Positions 1 through 7,417 of a stretch of 64,000 nucleotides of DNA are shown here, piece after piece (position 1 is the first letter of the stretch; the number at the start of each line of letters is the position of its first letter). Under the pieces are notes generated by a model. It was not told where the DNA came from, ran no database searches, and worked only from the letters and a program-made list of their open reading frames with translations. This stretch comes from Confluentibacter citreus (GTDB lineage: Bacteria > Bacteroidota > Bacteroidia > Flavobacteriales > Flavobacteriaceae), in contig NZ_NIXN01000009.1 of NCBI RefSeq assembly GCF_002807055.1, forward strand, positions 1-64,000, in the 5' to 3' direction. Made by a program: the position numbers and the translations under genes.

Positions 1-273
1 TGGCTATATGTGGGTAAATATATTCATTATTCATTAAATATTTCGGGATAATAGGGCTTTTTGTTCCTCATTTCGGGTTTATTATAATATCAAATATAAG
101 ATAATTTTTACAAATTAAAAAATTATATCAATGTAATAAAAATGCTACTAAAAACATCTTACGATATTCGTATTTTTACCAAATGAAATACGCATATTTT
201 GAATGTGTTAATACCAAACAACCAGATCCTATGCCTATTCTATCTTACCAAACCAGACAATATATATAAAATA

Positions 274-948
274 ATGAAAAAAATAGGACATCGTGGCGCC
301 AAAGGGCATCTTTCAGAAAACACCTTAGAATCCATTAAAAAAGCATTGCAATTGGGAGTGGATGGTATTGAGATTGATGTGCACCGATGTGCGTCTGGCG
401 AGCTAGTGGTTTTTCATGATTTCACCTTAGATAGAATGACGAATACGTCGGGTGAAATTTCAAAATTCACTTTAAAACAATTGAAAAAAGTAGAAGTGAA
501 GGGGCATTGCCAAATTCCAACTTTATCTGAAGTGATGGCGTTTGTAAACAATAAATGCTTGCTGAACATCGAATTAAAAGGTCAAGATACTCCTAAAGAA
601 GCGAGCCGACTCATCGATTTTTATATTGAAAAAAAAGGGTGGGATTATAGTAATATTATTGTGTCCAGTTTTCAATACAATTTATTGGAAACGGTCTATA
701 AAGTCAATAAAAAAATTCCTTTAGGCGTGCTTACCGATACCAATTTGGAAGAAGCCGTTAATTTCGCAAAAACCATAAATGCCTATTCCATTCACCCCGA
801 TTATACCATGTTAACCGAAGAAATTGTTGCCAATTTAAAAGAAGATTTTAAAGTCTTTACATGGACGGTCAATAACTTAAAACCTATCAAGCGTATCAAA
901 TCTTATGAGGTAGATGGTATTATTTCTGATTTTCCAGATAGATTATGA
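274..948 (+). CDS. Glycerophosphodiester phosphodiesterase
   Basis: This enzyme would hydrolyse glycerophosphodiesters to an alcohol and glycerol-3-phosphate. The 224-residue protein shows the GDPD signature: HRG at residues 6-8, ENT at 15-17, the metal-binding E33 and D35 (EIDVH), and the second catalytic His in FHD at 48-49. The reading frame is open further upstream to 199, but the ATG at 274 puts the HRG motif at the normal distance from the N-terminus, so I prefer it. No signal peptide follows from that start, so the protein is probably cytoplasmic. Its stop overlaps the next start by 4 bases (ATGA), which implies translational coupling. The family is sure; the natural substrate is not. 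Confidence 0.9.
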   Translation: MKKIGHRGAKGHLSENTLESIKKALQLGVDGIEIDVHRCASGELVVFHDFTLDRMTNTSGEISKFTLKQLKKVEVKGHCQIPTLSEVMAFVNNKCLLNIELKGQDTPKEASRLIDFYIEKKGWDYSNIIVSSFQYNLLETVYKVNKKIPLGVLTDTNLEEAVNFAKTINAYSIHPDYTMLTEEIVANLKEDFKVFTWTVNNLKPIKRIKSYEVDGIISDFPDRL

Positions 949-2156
949 CAGAAAAAGACGTGCTCATCATTGGCGGTGGCGCTGCCGGGTTTTTTGCTGC
1001 TATTAACATCGCAGAGCAAAACCCCAAGCTTAAAGTGGCCATTTTAGAGCGCGGCAAAGAGGTGCTGACCAAAGTAAAAGTGTCTGGCGGTGGCAGGTGT
1101 AACGTGACGCACGCCGAGTTTATTCCACAGGAATTGGTGTTGAATTATCCTAGAGGGGAAAAGGAATTATTAGGACCGTTTCATCAATTCATGACGGGCG
1201 ATACCATAGACTGGTTCGAAAAACGTGGCGTTGCTTTAAAAATAGAAGATGACGGACGCATGTTCCCCACAACCGATTCCTCACAAACCATCATTGATTG
1301 TTTTTTAAATGAGGCCAAAAAACATAAGGTGGCGGTTTTAATGAATCACGCGGTAAAATCCATTCAAAAAGAATCTGAGGCATTTGTTGTTGACACCAAT
1401 CAAGGGGTATTTACATCCAAAAAAGTATTGATAGCCACAGGAAACAACCCAAAAATATGGAAGCTTTTGGAAGATTTAGGACATACCATTTCCAGTCCGG
1501 TGCCATCCTTATTCACCTTCAATATTAAAGATGAGCGTATTCAAGATATTCCAGGTGTGGTGGTAAATAACGTTTTGGTTAAAGTGGCTGATAGTGCTTT
1601 AGAAAGTAGCGGCCCCTTACTCATCACCCATTGGGGCATGAGCGCACCAGCCATATTAAAACTATCGGCTTTTGGTGCTTTGGAATTGGCAAAACGGGAT
1701 TATAAATTTAAAATAGTTATTAATTTTATAAACACCTCTTTTGAAGATTGTTTGGATATTTTAAAAGAATTGAAGCTAGAGTTAGCTAAAAAAACAGTGT
1801 ATAAATCCGCTCAATTTGATGTGCCCAAACGGCTTTGGCAAAAACTGGTGTTGGCTTCTAAAATGGATCATGAAACCCGTTGGGCAGATTTAAATAAAGA
1901 CCAATTGGAAACCTTAGCATCGCAATTAACGCAAGCCATTTTTAATGTGGATGGAAAAAGCACGTTTAAGGAAGAGTTTGTAACGGCGGGCGGTGTTGAA
2001 CTTAAAGAAGTTAATTTTAAGACTTTTGAAAGTAAATTGGTTCCGCAGTTATACTTTGCTGGTGAAGTCTTGAATATTGATGCCGTTACAGGAGGTTTTA
2101 ATTTCCAAAATGCATGGACTAGTGCTTACCTTGCTGCTCAATCAATGTCACGATAA
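945..2156 (+). CDS. FAD-dependent oxidoreductase, HI0933/YhiN-like flavoprotein
   Basis: The 403-residue protein belongs to the HI0933/BaiN flavoprotein family, often annotated as aminoacetone oxidase-like NAD(P)/FAD-dependent oxidoreductase. Visible features are the dinucleotide-binding glycine loop GGGAAG at residues 10-15, the family motif KVSGGGRCNVT near residue 45, and the C-terminal FAD-contacting segment NIDAVTGGFNFQNAW. The length is normal for the family. It starts inside the stop of the GDPD gene, so the two are probably co-transcribed, though no functional link is obvious. The physiological substrate of this family is poorly defined. Confidence 0.85.
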   Translation: MTEKDVLIIGGGAAGFFAAINIAEQNPKLKVAILERGKEVLTKVKVSGGGRCNVTHAEFIPQELVLNYPRGEKELLGPFHQFMTGDTIDWFEKRGVALKIEDDGRMFPTTDSSQTIIDCFLNEAKKHKVAVLMNHAVKSIQKESEAFVVDTNQGVFTSKKVLIATGNNPKIWKLLEDLGHTISSPVPSLFTFNIKDERIQDIPGVVVNNVLVKVADSALESSGPLLITHWGMSAPAILKLSAFGALELAKRDYKFKIVINFINTSFEDCLDILKELKLELAKKTVYKSAQFDVPKRLWQKLVLASKMDHETRWADLNKDQLETLASQLTQAIFNVDGKSTFKEEFVTAGGVELKEVNFKTFESKLVPQLYFAGEVLNIDAVTGGFNFQNAWTSAYLAAQSMSR

Positions 2157-2225
2157 GTCTCCCCTACAATAAGAGGGGATTAAGGGGTGTGTTTTTAAGG
2201 CACCAGTTTCAGAAATAAAAAATCA

Positions 2226-2380
2226 GCCACGAATTTGCTTTGCCTGATCGTTGTTGCTTGGGTCACGAAAAACACAAATTTGGATGTTATAATATTCCAC
2301 GAATCTGCTAAAGGCAGATAAAATTTGTGTTATTTTTTTTAGAATTATTAAAATTTGTGCAAATTAGTGTAATTCGTGGC
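2226..2380. repeat. Intergenic inverted-repeat element (cacgaatt type)
   Basis: A 155-base stretch between two genes begins with GCCACGAATT and ends with its exact reverse complement AATTCGTGGC. Inside are several related words (CACGAA, CACAAATTT, CCACGAATC, AAATTTGTG). I recall similar cacgaat-rich elements scattered in Bacteroidota genomes. Just upstream, at 2161-2190, a second short hairpin-like sequence (CCCCT and AGGGG arms) resembles another dispersed intergenic repeat. The stretch has no coding potential. Confidence 0.5.
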
Positions 2381-2388
2381 AAAAAAAA

Positions 2389-2925
2389 ATGAAAACATAC
2401 ATCGCACTTTTACGGGGTATTAACGTGGGCGGACATAAAAAAGTGCCCATGGCAACATTACGTGAATTACTCACAACATCGGGACTTACGCAGGTTCAAA
2501 CCTACATACAAAGTGGTAACGTTATTTTTCAATCTTCAGAAAAAGCTACCCAATTAGAAGAAACCATTAAAAAGAGTATTTTGGGTTATTTCGGATTTGA
2601 AGTTTCCGTGATTGTGAAAACACCAGACGAATTGCAAACCATTTTAAATGATTGTCCGTTTCCAAAAGATAAAAAAGAGCATAGCTTTTTTGTTATGTTA
2701 AATAAAATTCCCGACGCCCAATTGGTTAGCGATGCTCTACAAATAGCTTATGAAAATGAGGAGATCATCATCAAAAAAGATGCGCTGTATTTTTATTGTT
2801 CAACAGGTTATGGACAATCAAAATTCAACATGAATACGTTTGAGCGAAAGTTAAAAGTGATTGGAACATCTAGAAATTACAACACAATGCTAAAGTTATT
2901 ATCTTTGTCAGCAGAAATTGATTAA
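2389..2925 (+). CDS. DUF1697 domain protein
   Basis: A 178-residue DUF1697 protein. The opening YIALLRGINVGGHKKVPM and the following YIQSGNVIFQS are the hallmark of this family and span residues 3-53. There is no signal peptide or membrane segment. The function of the family is unknown. The gene follows a repeat element and abuts mvaD directly: its TAA is immediately followed by the next ATG, so they may share a transcript without a functional link. Confidence 0.85.
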   Translation: MKTYIALLRGINVGGHKKVPMATLRELLTTSGLTQVQTYIQSGNVIFQSSEKATQLEETIKKSILGYFGFEVSVIVKTPDELQTILNDCPFPKDKKEHSFFVMLNKIPDAQLVSDALQIAYENEEIIIKKDALYFYCSTGYGQSKFNMNTFERKLKVIGTSRNYNTMLKLLSLSAEID

Positions 2926-4038
2926 ATGACCGAACACCAATTTATTCCAAATCCCGATAATTATCGGGACATTGCGAAAACTCTTGAAAGTGGTAAAGTG
3001 ACTTGGGAGTCGCCGAGTAACATTGCGTTGGTAAAATATTGGGGGAAAAAGAAAGGCCAAATACCTGAAAATCCATCCATAAGTTTTACGTTGACGGATT
3101 GCAAAACCATAACAACCTTGTATTTTTCAAAGAAAGAAAATGATAAAGAATTCTCTTTTGAAGTGTTTTTAGATGGAGAAAAGAAAGACGATTTTAAACC
3201 AAAAATAGAAACGTTTTTCAAACGGATAGAGCTTTATTTACCTTTCTTAAAGGATTACCATTTTAAAATTGAAACGACCAATACGTTTCCGCATAGTTCA
3301 GGGATTGCGTCTTCGGCTTCGGGAATGAGCGCTTTGGCATTGTGCCTAATGAGTTTGGAAAAACAGTTGATTGACAACATAGATGAAAATTACTTCAACA
3401 AAAAAGCATCTTTCCTAGCAAGATTAGGCTCTGGAAGTGCCTGTAGAAGCATTGAAGGCGATTTGGTTGTTTGGGGAAAACATGAAAACATTGCGGGGAG
3501 TAATGATTTATTTGGCATAAAATATCCGTATAAAATCCATAAAAATTTCAAGAATTACCAAGATACTATTCTGCTAGTTGATAAAGGAGAAAAGCAGGTT
3601 AGTAGCACCGTTGGTCATAATTTAATGTACAACCATCCATTTGCGCAAGAGCGCTTCAAACAAGCCCATAATAATCTAAATGCATTAATGGGTATTTTAG
3701 AGTCTGGAAACTTAAATGCGTTTATAGAATTGGTAGAAAGTGAAGCCTTAACATTGCATGCGATGATGATGACGAGCATGCCATATTTTATCCTAATGAA
3801 ACCCAATACACTTGAAATCATCAATAAAATATGGGCGTTTAGAAAAGCAACCGGACTCCATATTGGATTTACTTTAGATGCCGGCGCCAATGTACATGTG
3901 CTCTATCCAGAAAATGAAAGTGCACCGATTCTTGAATTTATTAATAATGAGTTAGTTGCGTATATCGAGAATGCACATTATATTGTCGATAAAATTGGTT
4001 TTGGGGCTAAGCAAGTAGTAATTTCGATTAATAATTAA
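2926..4038 (+). CDS. mvaD: Diphosphomevalonate decarboxylase
   Basis: Converts mevalonate diphosphate to isopentenyl diphosphate in the mevalonate pathway. The 370-residue GHMP-superfamily protein shows the substrate-binding N-terminus (SNIALVKYWGKK, about residue 30), the phosphate-binding loop PHSSGIASSASGMSALA (about 125-141), and RLGSGSACRSIEG (about 165). These motifs distinguish mevalonate-diphosphate decarboxylase from the kinases. The start abuts the preceding stop. The GHMP kinase 200 bases downstream and the UbiA prenyltransferase after it make an isoprenoid gene group. A decarboxylase using phosphomevalonate rather than the diphosphate cannot be excluded from sequence alone. Confidence 0.92.
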   Translation: MTEHQFIPNPDNYRDIAKTLESGKVTWESPSNIALVKYWGKKKGQIPENPSISFTLTDCKTITTLYFSKKENDKEFSFEVFLDGEKKDDFKPKIETFFKRIELYLPFLKDYHFKIETTNTFPHSSGIASSASGMSALALCLMSLEKQLIDNIDENYFNKKASFLARLGSGSACRSIEGDLVVWGKHENIAGSNDLFGIKYPYKIHKNFKNYQDTILLVDKGEKQVSSTVGHNLMYNHPFAQERFKQAHNNLNALMGILESGNLNAFIELVESEALTLHAMMMTSMPYFILMKPNTLEIINKIWAFRKATGLHIGFTLDAGANVHVLYPENESAPILEFINNELVAYIENAHYIVDKIGFGAKQVVISINN

Positions 4039-4055
4039 TAATGGATAAGTGTTAA

Positions 4056-4211
4056 TTGTTAATTAATAAAGATAATATAGCAAAATCAAATGTTATATCT
4101 TTGCAAGCAGATTTATTAAAAGAAACAGGTTGTTTAAATAATTCGGAGTATCTTAGTATTCAGATAGATATTAAAGAATTATTAAAACTGAAAAGCATCA
4201 AACAAAAATAA
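4056..4211 (+). other. Short open stretch without ATG, possible gene remnant
   Basis: Between mvaD and the GHMP kinase, one frame is open for 51 codons from a TTG to a TAA. It encodes a plausible soluble peptide ending in KELLKLKSIKQK and has no ATG start. It could be a decayed gene end or chance in AT-rich DNA; the promoter-like box at 4096 lies inside it, which argues against a functional gene. The flanks (GTTAATTGTTAATTAAT and ATTCATTGCTCATTACT) look like low-complexity intergenic filler. Confidence 0.15.
4096..4103 (+). promoter_or_regulatory. Putative -7 box for the GHMP kinase gene
   Basis: TATCTTTG matches the Bacteroidota -7 consensus TAnnTTTG. No TTG lies at the usual 17-23 base distance upstream, so the -33 element is weak or missing. 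The predicted transcript would have a leader of about 140 bases before the ATG at 4247. Confidence 0.35.
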
Positions 4212-4246
4212 TCGTTAATTATTCATTGCTCATTACTAATTAATTT

Positions 4247-5176
4247 ATGAAGGGACCTTTATTTTACTCAAAAATTTTACTCTTTGGAGAATATGGCATC
4301 ATTAAGGATTCCAAAGGATTATCCATTCCTTATAATTTTTATAATGGAGCCTTAAAAGTAGATGAGCATCCTTCAGAAATTGCCGTAAAATCTAATGAAA
4401 GTTTAAAACGTTTTGTTAGTTACTTAGAGAGCATGGATTCTGGGTTAGTGCAATTCGATATTGAGCAACTCAAGCAAGATGTTACTAAAGGTATGTATTT
4501 TGATTCCTCCATTCCACAAGGTTATGGCGTTGGTAGCAGTGGTGCTTTGGTTGCCGCTATTTATGATAAATATGCCCAAAATAAGATTACGGTTTTAGAG
4601 AATCTAACTCGTGAAAAATTGTTGACACTTAAAGCCATTTTTTCGGCTATGGAATCTTTTTTCCATGGAAAATCTTCTGGCTTGGATCCTTTAAATAGTT
4701 ATTTAAGCATTCCTATACTTATTAATTCCCAAGATAATATTGAAGCTACAGGGATTCCTTCGCAAAAAAGTGAAGGCAAAAATGCCGTGTTTTTATTAGA
4801 CAGTGGCATTATTGGGGAAACAGCCCCCATGGTAAGTATTTTTATGGAAAACATGAAACAGGAAGGATTCCGTAACATGCTAAAAGACCAATTTATAAAG
4901 CATACGGATGCCTGTGTAGATGATTTTTTAAATGGCGATATAAAATCGTTGTTTAAAAATACAAAACGATTATCAAAAGTGGTTCTTAACCATTTTAAGC
5001 CTATGATTCCGCAGGAATTTCATGAGCTTTGGGAAAAAGGTATTAAGACCAATGACTACTATTTAAAGCTTTGTGGTTCTGGCGGAGGCGGTTATATACT
5101 TGGTTTTACTGAAGATATCGATAAAGCTAAACAAGCCCTTAAAGATTATAAATTAGAGGTGGTTTACAACTTCTAA
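4247..5176 (+). CDS. Mevalonate-kinase-like GHMP kinase
   Basis: The 309-residue GHMP kinase has the N-terminal motif SKILLFGEYGII (about residues 8-19), the ATP-binding loop PQGYGVGSSGALVAA (about 91-105) and the C-terminal glycine-rich motif LCGSGGGGYILGF (about 278-290). N-terminal FGEYG and the neighbouring mvaD suggest mevalonate kinase, which phosphorylates mevalonate with ATP. A phosphomevalonate kinase role remains possible, because only one GHMP kinase besides mvaD is visible here and the pathway normally needs two. The protein is probably cytoplasmic. No frameshift is seen. Confidence 0.82.
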   Translation: MKGPLFYSKILLFGEYGIIKDSKGLSIPYNFYNGALKVDEHPSEIAVKSNESLKRFVSYLESMDSGLVQFDIEQLKQDVTKGMYFDSSIPQGYGVGSSGALVAAIYDKYAQNKITVLENLTREKLLTLKAIFSAMESFFHGKSSGLDPLNSYLSIPILINSQDNIEATGIPSQKSEGKNAVFLLDSGIIGETAPMVSIFMENMKQEGFRNMLKDQFIKHTDACVDDFLNGDIKSLFKNTKRLSKVVLNHFKPMIPQEFHELWEKGIKTNDYYLKLCGSGGGGYILGFTEDIDKAKQALKDYKLEVVYNF

Positions 5177-5223
5177 ACTTCTGTCATTTTGGGTTCATCT
5201 CAAGGGTATATTTAATTTTTTTT

Positions 5224-6126
5224 ATGCTAAGCCGAAGACAGAAACATATTCTACTTAAATTTTTCAGTATGTTTTCTGTGGTAAGAGGCTACAACATACT
5301 TGTTGTTGTCATAGCCCAATACATCACATCTATTTATATTTTTGCACATGGTAAGCCCGTGCGTCAAGTTATTTTTGATGTAAATTTATTAATGTTGGTT
5401 TTGGCATCGGCTGCCACCATAGCGGGTGGTTATATCATCAATAATTTCTACGATTCAGAAAAGGATTTGATTAATAGACCGCAAAAATCCATGATTGACC
5501 GATTGGTGAGCCAAAATACCAAATTATCATTCTATTTTGTATTGAATTTTATGGCTGTGGTTATGGCAAGCTATGTATCCTTTAATGCCGTGATTTTCTT
5601 TTCGGCATATATTTTCGGGATTTGGTTTTATTCACACAAGTTAAAAAAACTGCCTTTTATAGGTAATATCACATCGGCTATTTTAACAATCACGCCCTTT
5701 TTTGTCATATTCATTTACTACAAAAATTTTGAAACTGTTATTTTCGTGCATGCCATGTTCTTGTTTTTAATCATTTCCATGAGAGAGTTAACCAAGGATT
5801 TAGAAAACCTAAAAGGCGATTTGGCACTTGATTATAAAACAATCCCAATTGTTTATGGTGAAAAAGCATCAAAAATAATGCTCACTATTTTAACATGCTT
5901 GACGTTAGTCCCCATATATCTTTTGGTATACAAATTTGAAGTCGGCCGCATGTATATTTACTTTTATTTAAGCTTTATTTTTTTACTGTTTTTTATGTTA
6001 TTGGTATGGAAATCTAAAACTAAAATTCATTATTTGATACTTCATAACATCTTAAAATTAATTATTCTTTCAGGTATTTTCAGTATTTTATTGATAGATG
6101 TTAATTTGATTTTAAAACATATATAA
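5224..6126 (+). CDS. UbiA-family prenyltransferase, geranylgeranylglycerol-phosphate geranylgeranyltransferase-like
   Basis: A 300-residue integral membrane prenyltransferase. The two Mg-diphosphate motifs are visible: NNFYDSEKDLINRPQKS (about residue 73, NxxxDxxxD form) and DLENLKGDLALDYKTIP (about 192). About eight hydrophobic helices surround them. Flavobacterial members are usually annotated as geranylgeranylglycerol-phosphate geranylgeranyltransferase, an archaeal-type ether-lipid enzyme, but the acceptor in bacteria is generally unproven; a menaquinone- or haem-type acceptor is possible. It follows the mevalonate genes by 47 bases, so a shared isoprenoid supply is a reasonable inference. 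Confidence 0.75.
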   Translation: MLSRRQKHILLKFFSMFSVVRGYNILVVVIAQYITSIYIFAHGKPVRQVIFDVNLLMLVLASAATIAGGYIINNFYDSEKDLINRPQKSMIDRLVSQNTKLSFYFVLNFMAVVMASYVSFNAVIFFSAYIFGIWFYSHKLKKLPFIGNITSAILTITPFFVIFIYYKNFETVIFVHAMFLFLIISMRELTKDLENLKGDLALDYKTIPIVYGEKASKIMLTILTCLTLVPIYLLVYKFEVGRMYIYFYLSFIFLLFFMLLVWKSKTKIHYLILHNILKLIILSGIFSILLIDVNLILKHI

Positions 6127-6188
6127 GATGTATTTTTCTTCAATTAACAAATCATCAATTCAAAAATCGTCAATCATAAATTTAAACA

Positions 6189-6196
6189 TATCTTTG
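6189..6196 (+). promoter_or_regulatory. Putative -7 box for the pseudouridine synthase gene
   Basis: TATCTTTG, followed by CAAAAAATAATTACG, matches the Bacteroidota -7 consensus TAnnTTTG and lies 17 bases before the ATG at 6214. This supports that start and implies a very short leader. No clear TTG is present at the -33 distance. Confidence 0.5.
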
Positions 6197-6213
6197 CAAA
6201 AAATAATTACGTT

Positions 6214-7086
6214 ATGAGTAGGCATCAAGGAGATAAAGGCAATGAGAAAAGTTCAGGAAGAGGAGGTGAATCTAGTCGCAAAAACAGTTATTCAAGAGGC
6301 AATGCACCTTTGAAAAATCAGGGAGGATTCACAAAACCATCTAGCTCAACAAAAGCTACATCGGCCCATAAATCCAACCCAAATGAAATTCGTTTAAATA
6401 AATATATTGCCAATTCTGGTATTTGTTCCAGACGTGATGCTGATGTACACATTGCTACTGGTTTGGTATCTGTAAACGGGAAAGTAGTAACCGAAATGGG
6501 TTATAAGGTAAAGCTTGATGATGAGGTTAGATATGATGGAGCCCGCGTAAATCCAGAAAAAAAAGCCTATGTGTTACTTAATAAACCCAAAGGATTTGCT
6601 ACTACAACCAGTGAAGGAAAAGGAAGAACCGTAATGGATTTGGTTGCCAATGCTACAACATCGCGTATAAAACCCATCGGTCGTTTGGGCAGGAATTCAT
6701 TAGGTTTGTTATTGTTTACCAATGATGATGCTATTGTGGAGAAATTTACAAATTCCAAAAATGGGATTGCTAGATTATTTCATATCGAACTTGATAAAAA
6801 TTTAAAGTTAGAAGACTTAAAAAAAATTCAAACTGGTTTTAAAATTGAAGGAAAATTGATAGCGGTTGAAGAAATTAGTTATATAGACGGTGCTTCTAAA
6901 AATGAAATCGGCTTAAAAATAAAAAATACAGGTAATACCATTATACGATCCATATTTGATTACTTAAAATATGAGATTGTGAGTTTAGATTGTGTTGCTA
7001 TTGGACATCTTACCAAAAAAGACTTGCCTCGCGGTCATTGGAAACACCTAAGTGAGCAAGAGTTAAATACGTTTAAAATGCTTTAA
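6214..7086 (+). CDS. RsuA/RluB-family pseudouridine synthase homologue lacking the catalytic Asp
   Basis: The 290-residue protein has a basic, low-complexity N-terminus (about 1-60), an S4 RNA-binding domain (about 65-125; IRLNKYIANSGICSRRDAD) and an RsuA/RluB-type catalytic domain. Family members isomerise uridine in 16S or 23S rRNA. The catalytic motif is normally GRLDxxTxGLLL; here codon 159 is GGC, giving GRLGRNSLGLLLFTNDD, so the invariant Asp is Gly. The rest of the domain is intact and full length, with no frameshift. Either the protein has become an RNA-binding or assembly factor, or this lineage uses a different residue. The S4-domain family call is firm; catalytic activity is doubtful. 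Confidence 0.85.
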   Translation: MSRHQGDKGNEKSSGRGGESSRKNSYSRGNAPLKNQGGFTKPSSSTKATSAHKSNPNEIRLNKYIANSGICSRRDADVHIATGLVSVNGKVVTEMGYKVKLDDEVRYDGARVNPEKKAYVLLNKPKGFATTTSEGKGRTVMDLVANATTSRIKPIGRLGRNSLGLLLFTNDDAIVEKFTNSKNGIARLFHIELDKNLKLEDLKKIQTGFKIEGKLIAVEEISYIDGASKNEIGLKIKNTGNTIIRSIFDYLKYEIVSLDCVAIGHLTKKDLPRGHWKHLSEQELNTFKML

Positions 7087-7176
7087 TTCATGATGATAAA
7101 AAATAACATTTTTTTTAAAAAAATAAAAAAAAATGTGTTTCATTTGTAAAGTAAATGCTGAACAAATTGAAACGTG

Positions 7177-7329
7177 TTTGTATCTTCGGGCTTTTGGAAA
7201 TTAAGAAGTTATTTTCAAAGGCTGCTTACAGGAAAAGTAACCGAAATTTAAAGCTAACTTCCGTATATCCTATTGTTGGTAGCCAACATAAATACGCCTT
7301 TATTCCTACGACCCAAAGTCAAATACAAA
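7177..7329 (+). ncRNA. Putative structured RNA upstream of speA
   Basis: The 331-base gap before the polyamine operon (7087-7417) has no ORF but has nested complementary segments. TTTGTAT at 7177-7183 pairs with ATACAAA at 7323-7329. GGCTTT plus GG (7189-7197, one bulge) pairs with CCAAAGTC (7313-7320). AAAGGC (7217-7222) pairs with GCCTTT (7296-7301). A small hairpin TGTTGG/CCAACA occupies 7274-7288. The region is less AT-rich than its flanks. It could be an independent small RNA (a 6S-like long hairpin with a central bubble is one option) or a leader controlling the downstream polyamine genes. The class is not identified. Confidence 0.4.
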
Positions 7330-7417
7330 TTTGATATATAGAAAATATTATTTGATTAGAAACATATGTTTCATAACTTTAAAAAATTAATATAAATCTA
7401 TCATATCGAAAAAACGG

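Noticed and set aside
199-273. Upstream start for the glycerophosphodiesterase
   Set aside because: The added residues precede the HRG motif that normally lies at the very N-terminus, and no signal peptide is formed.
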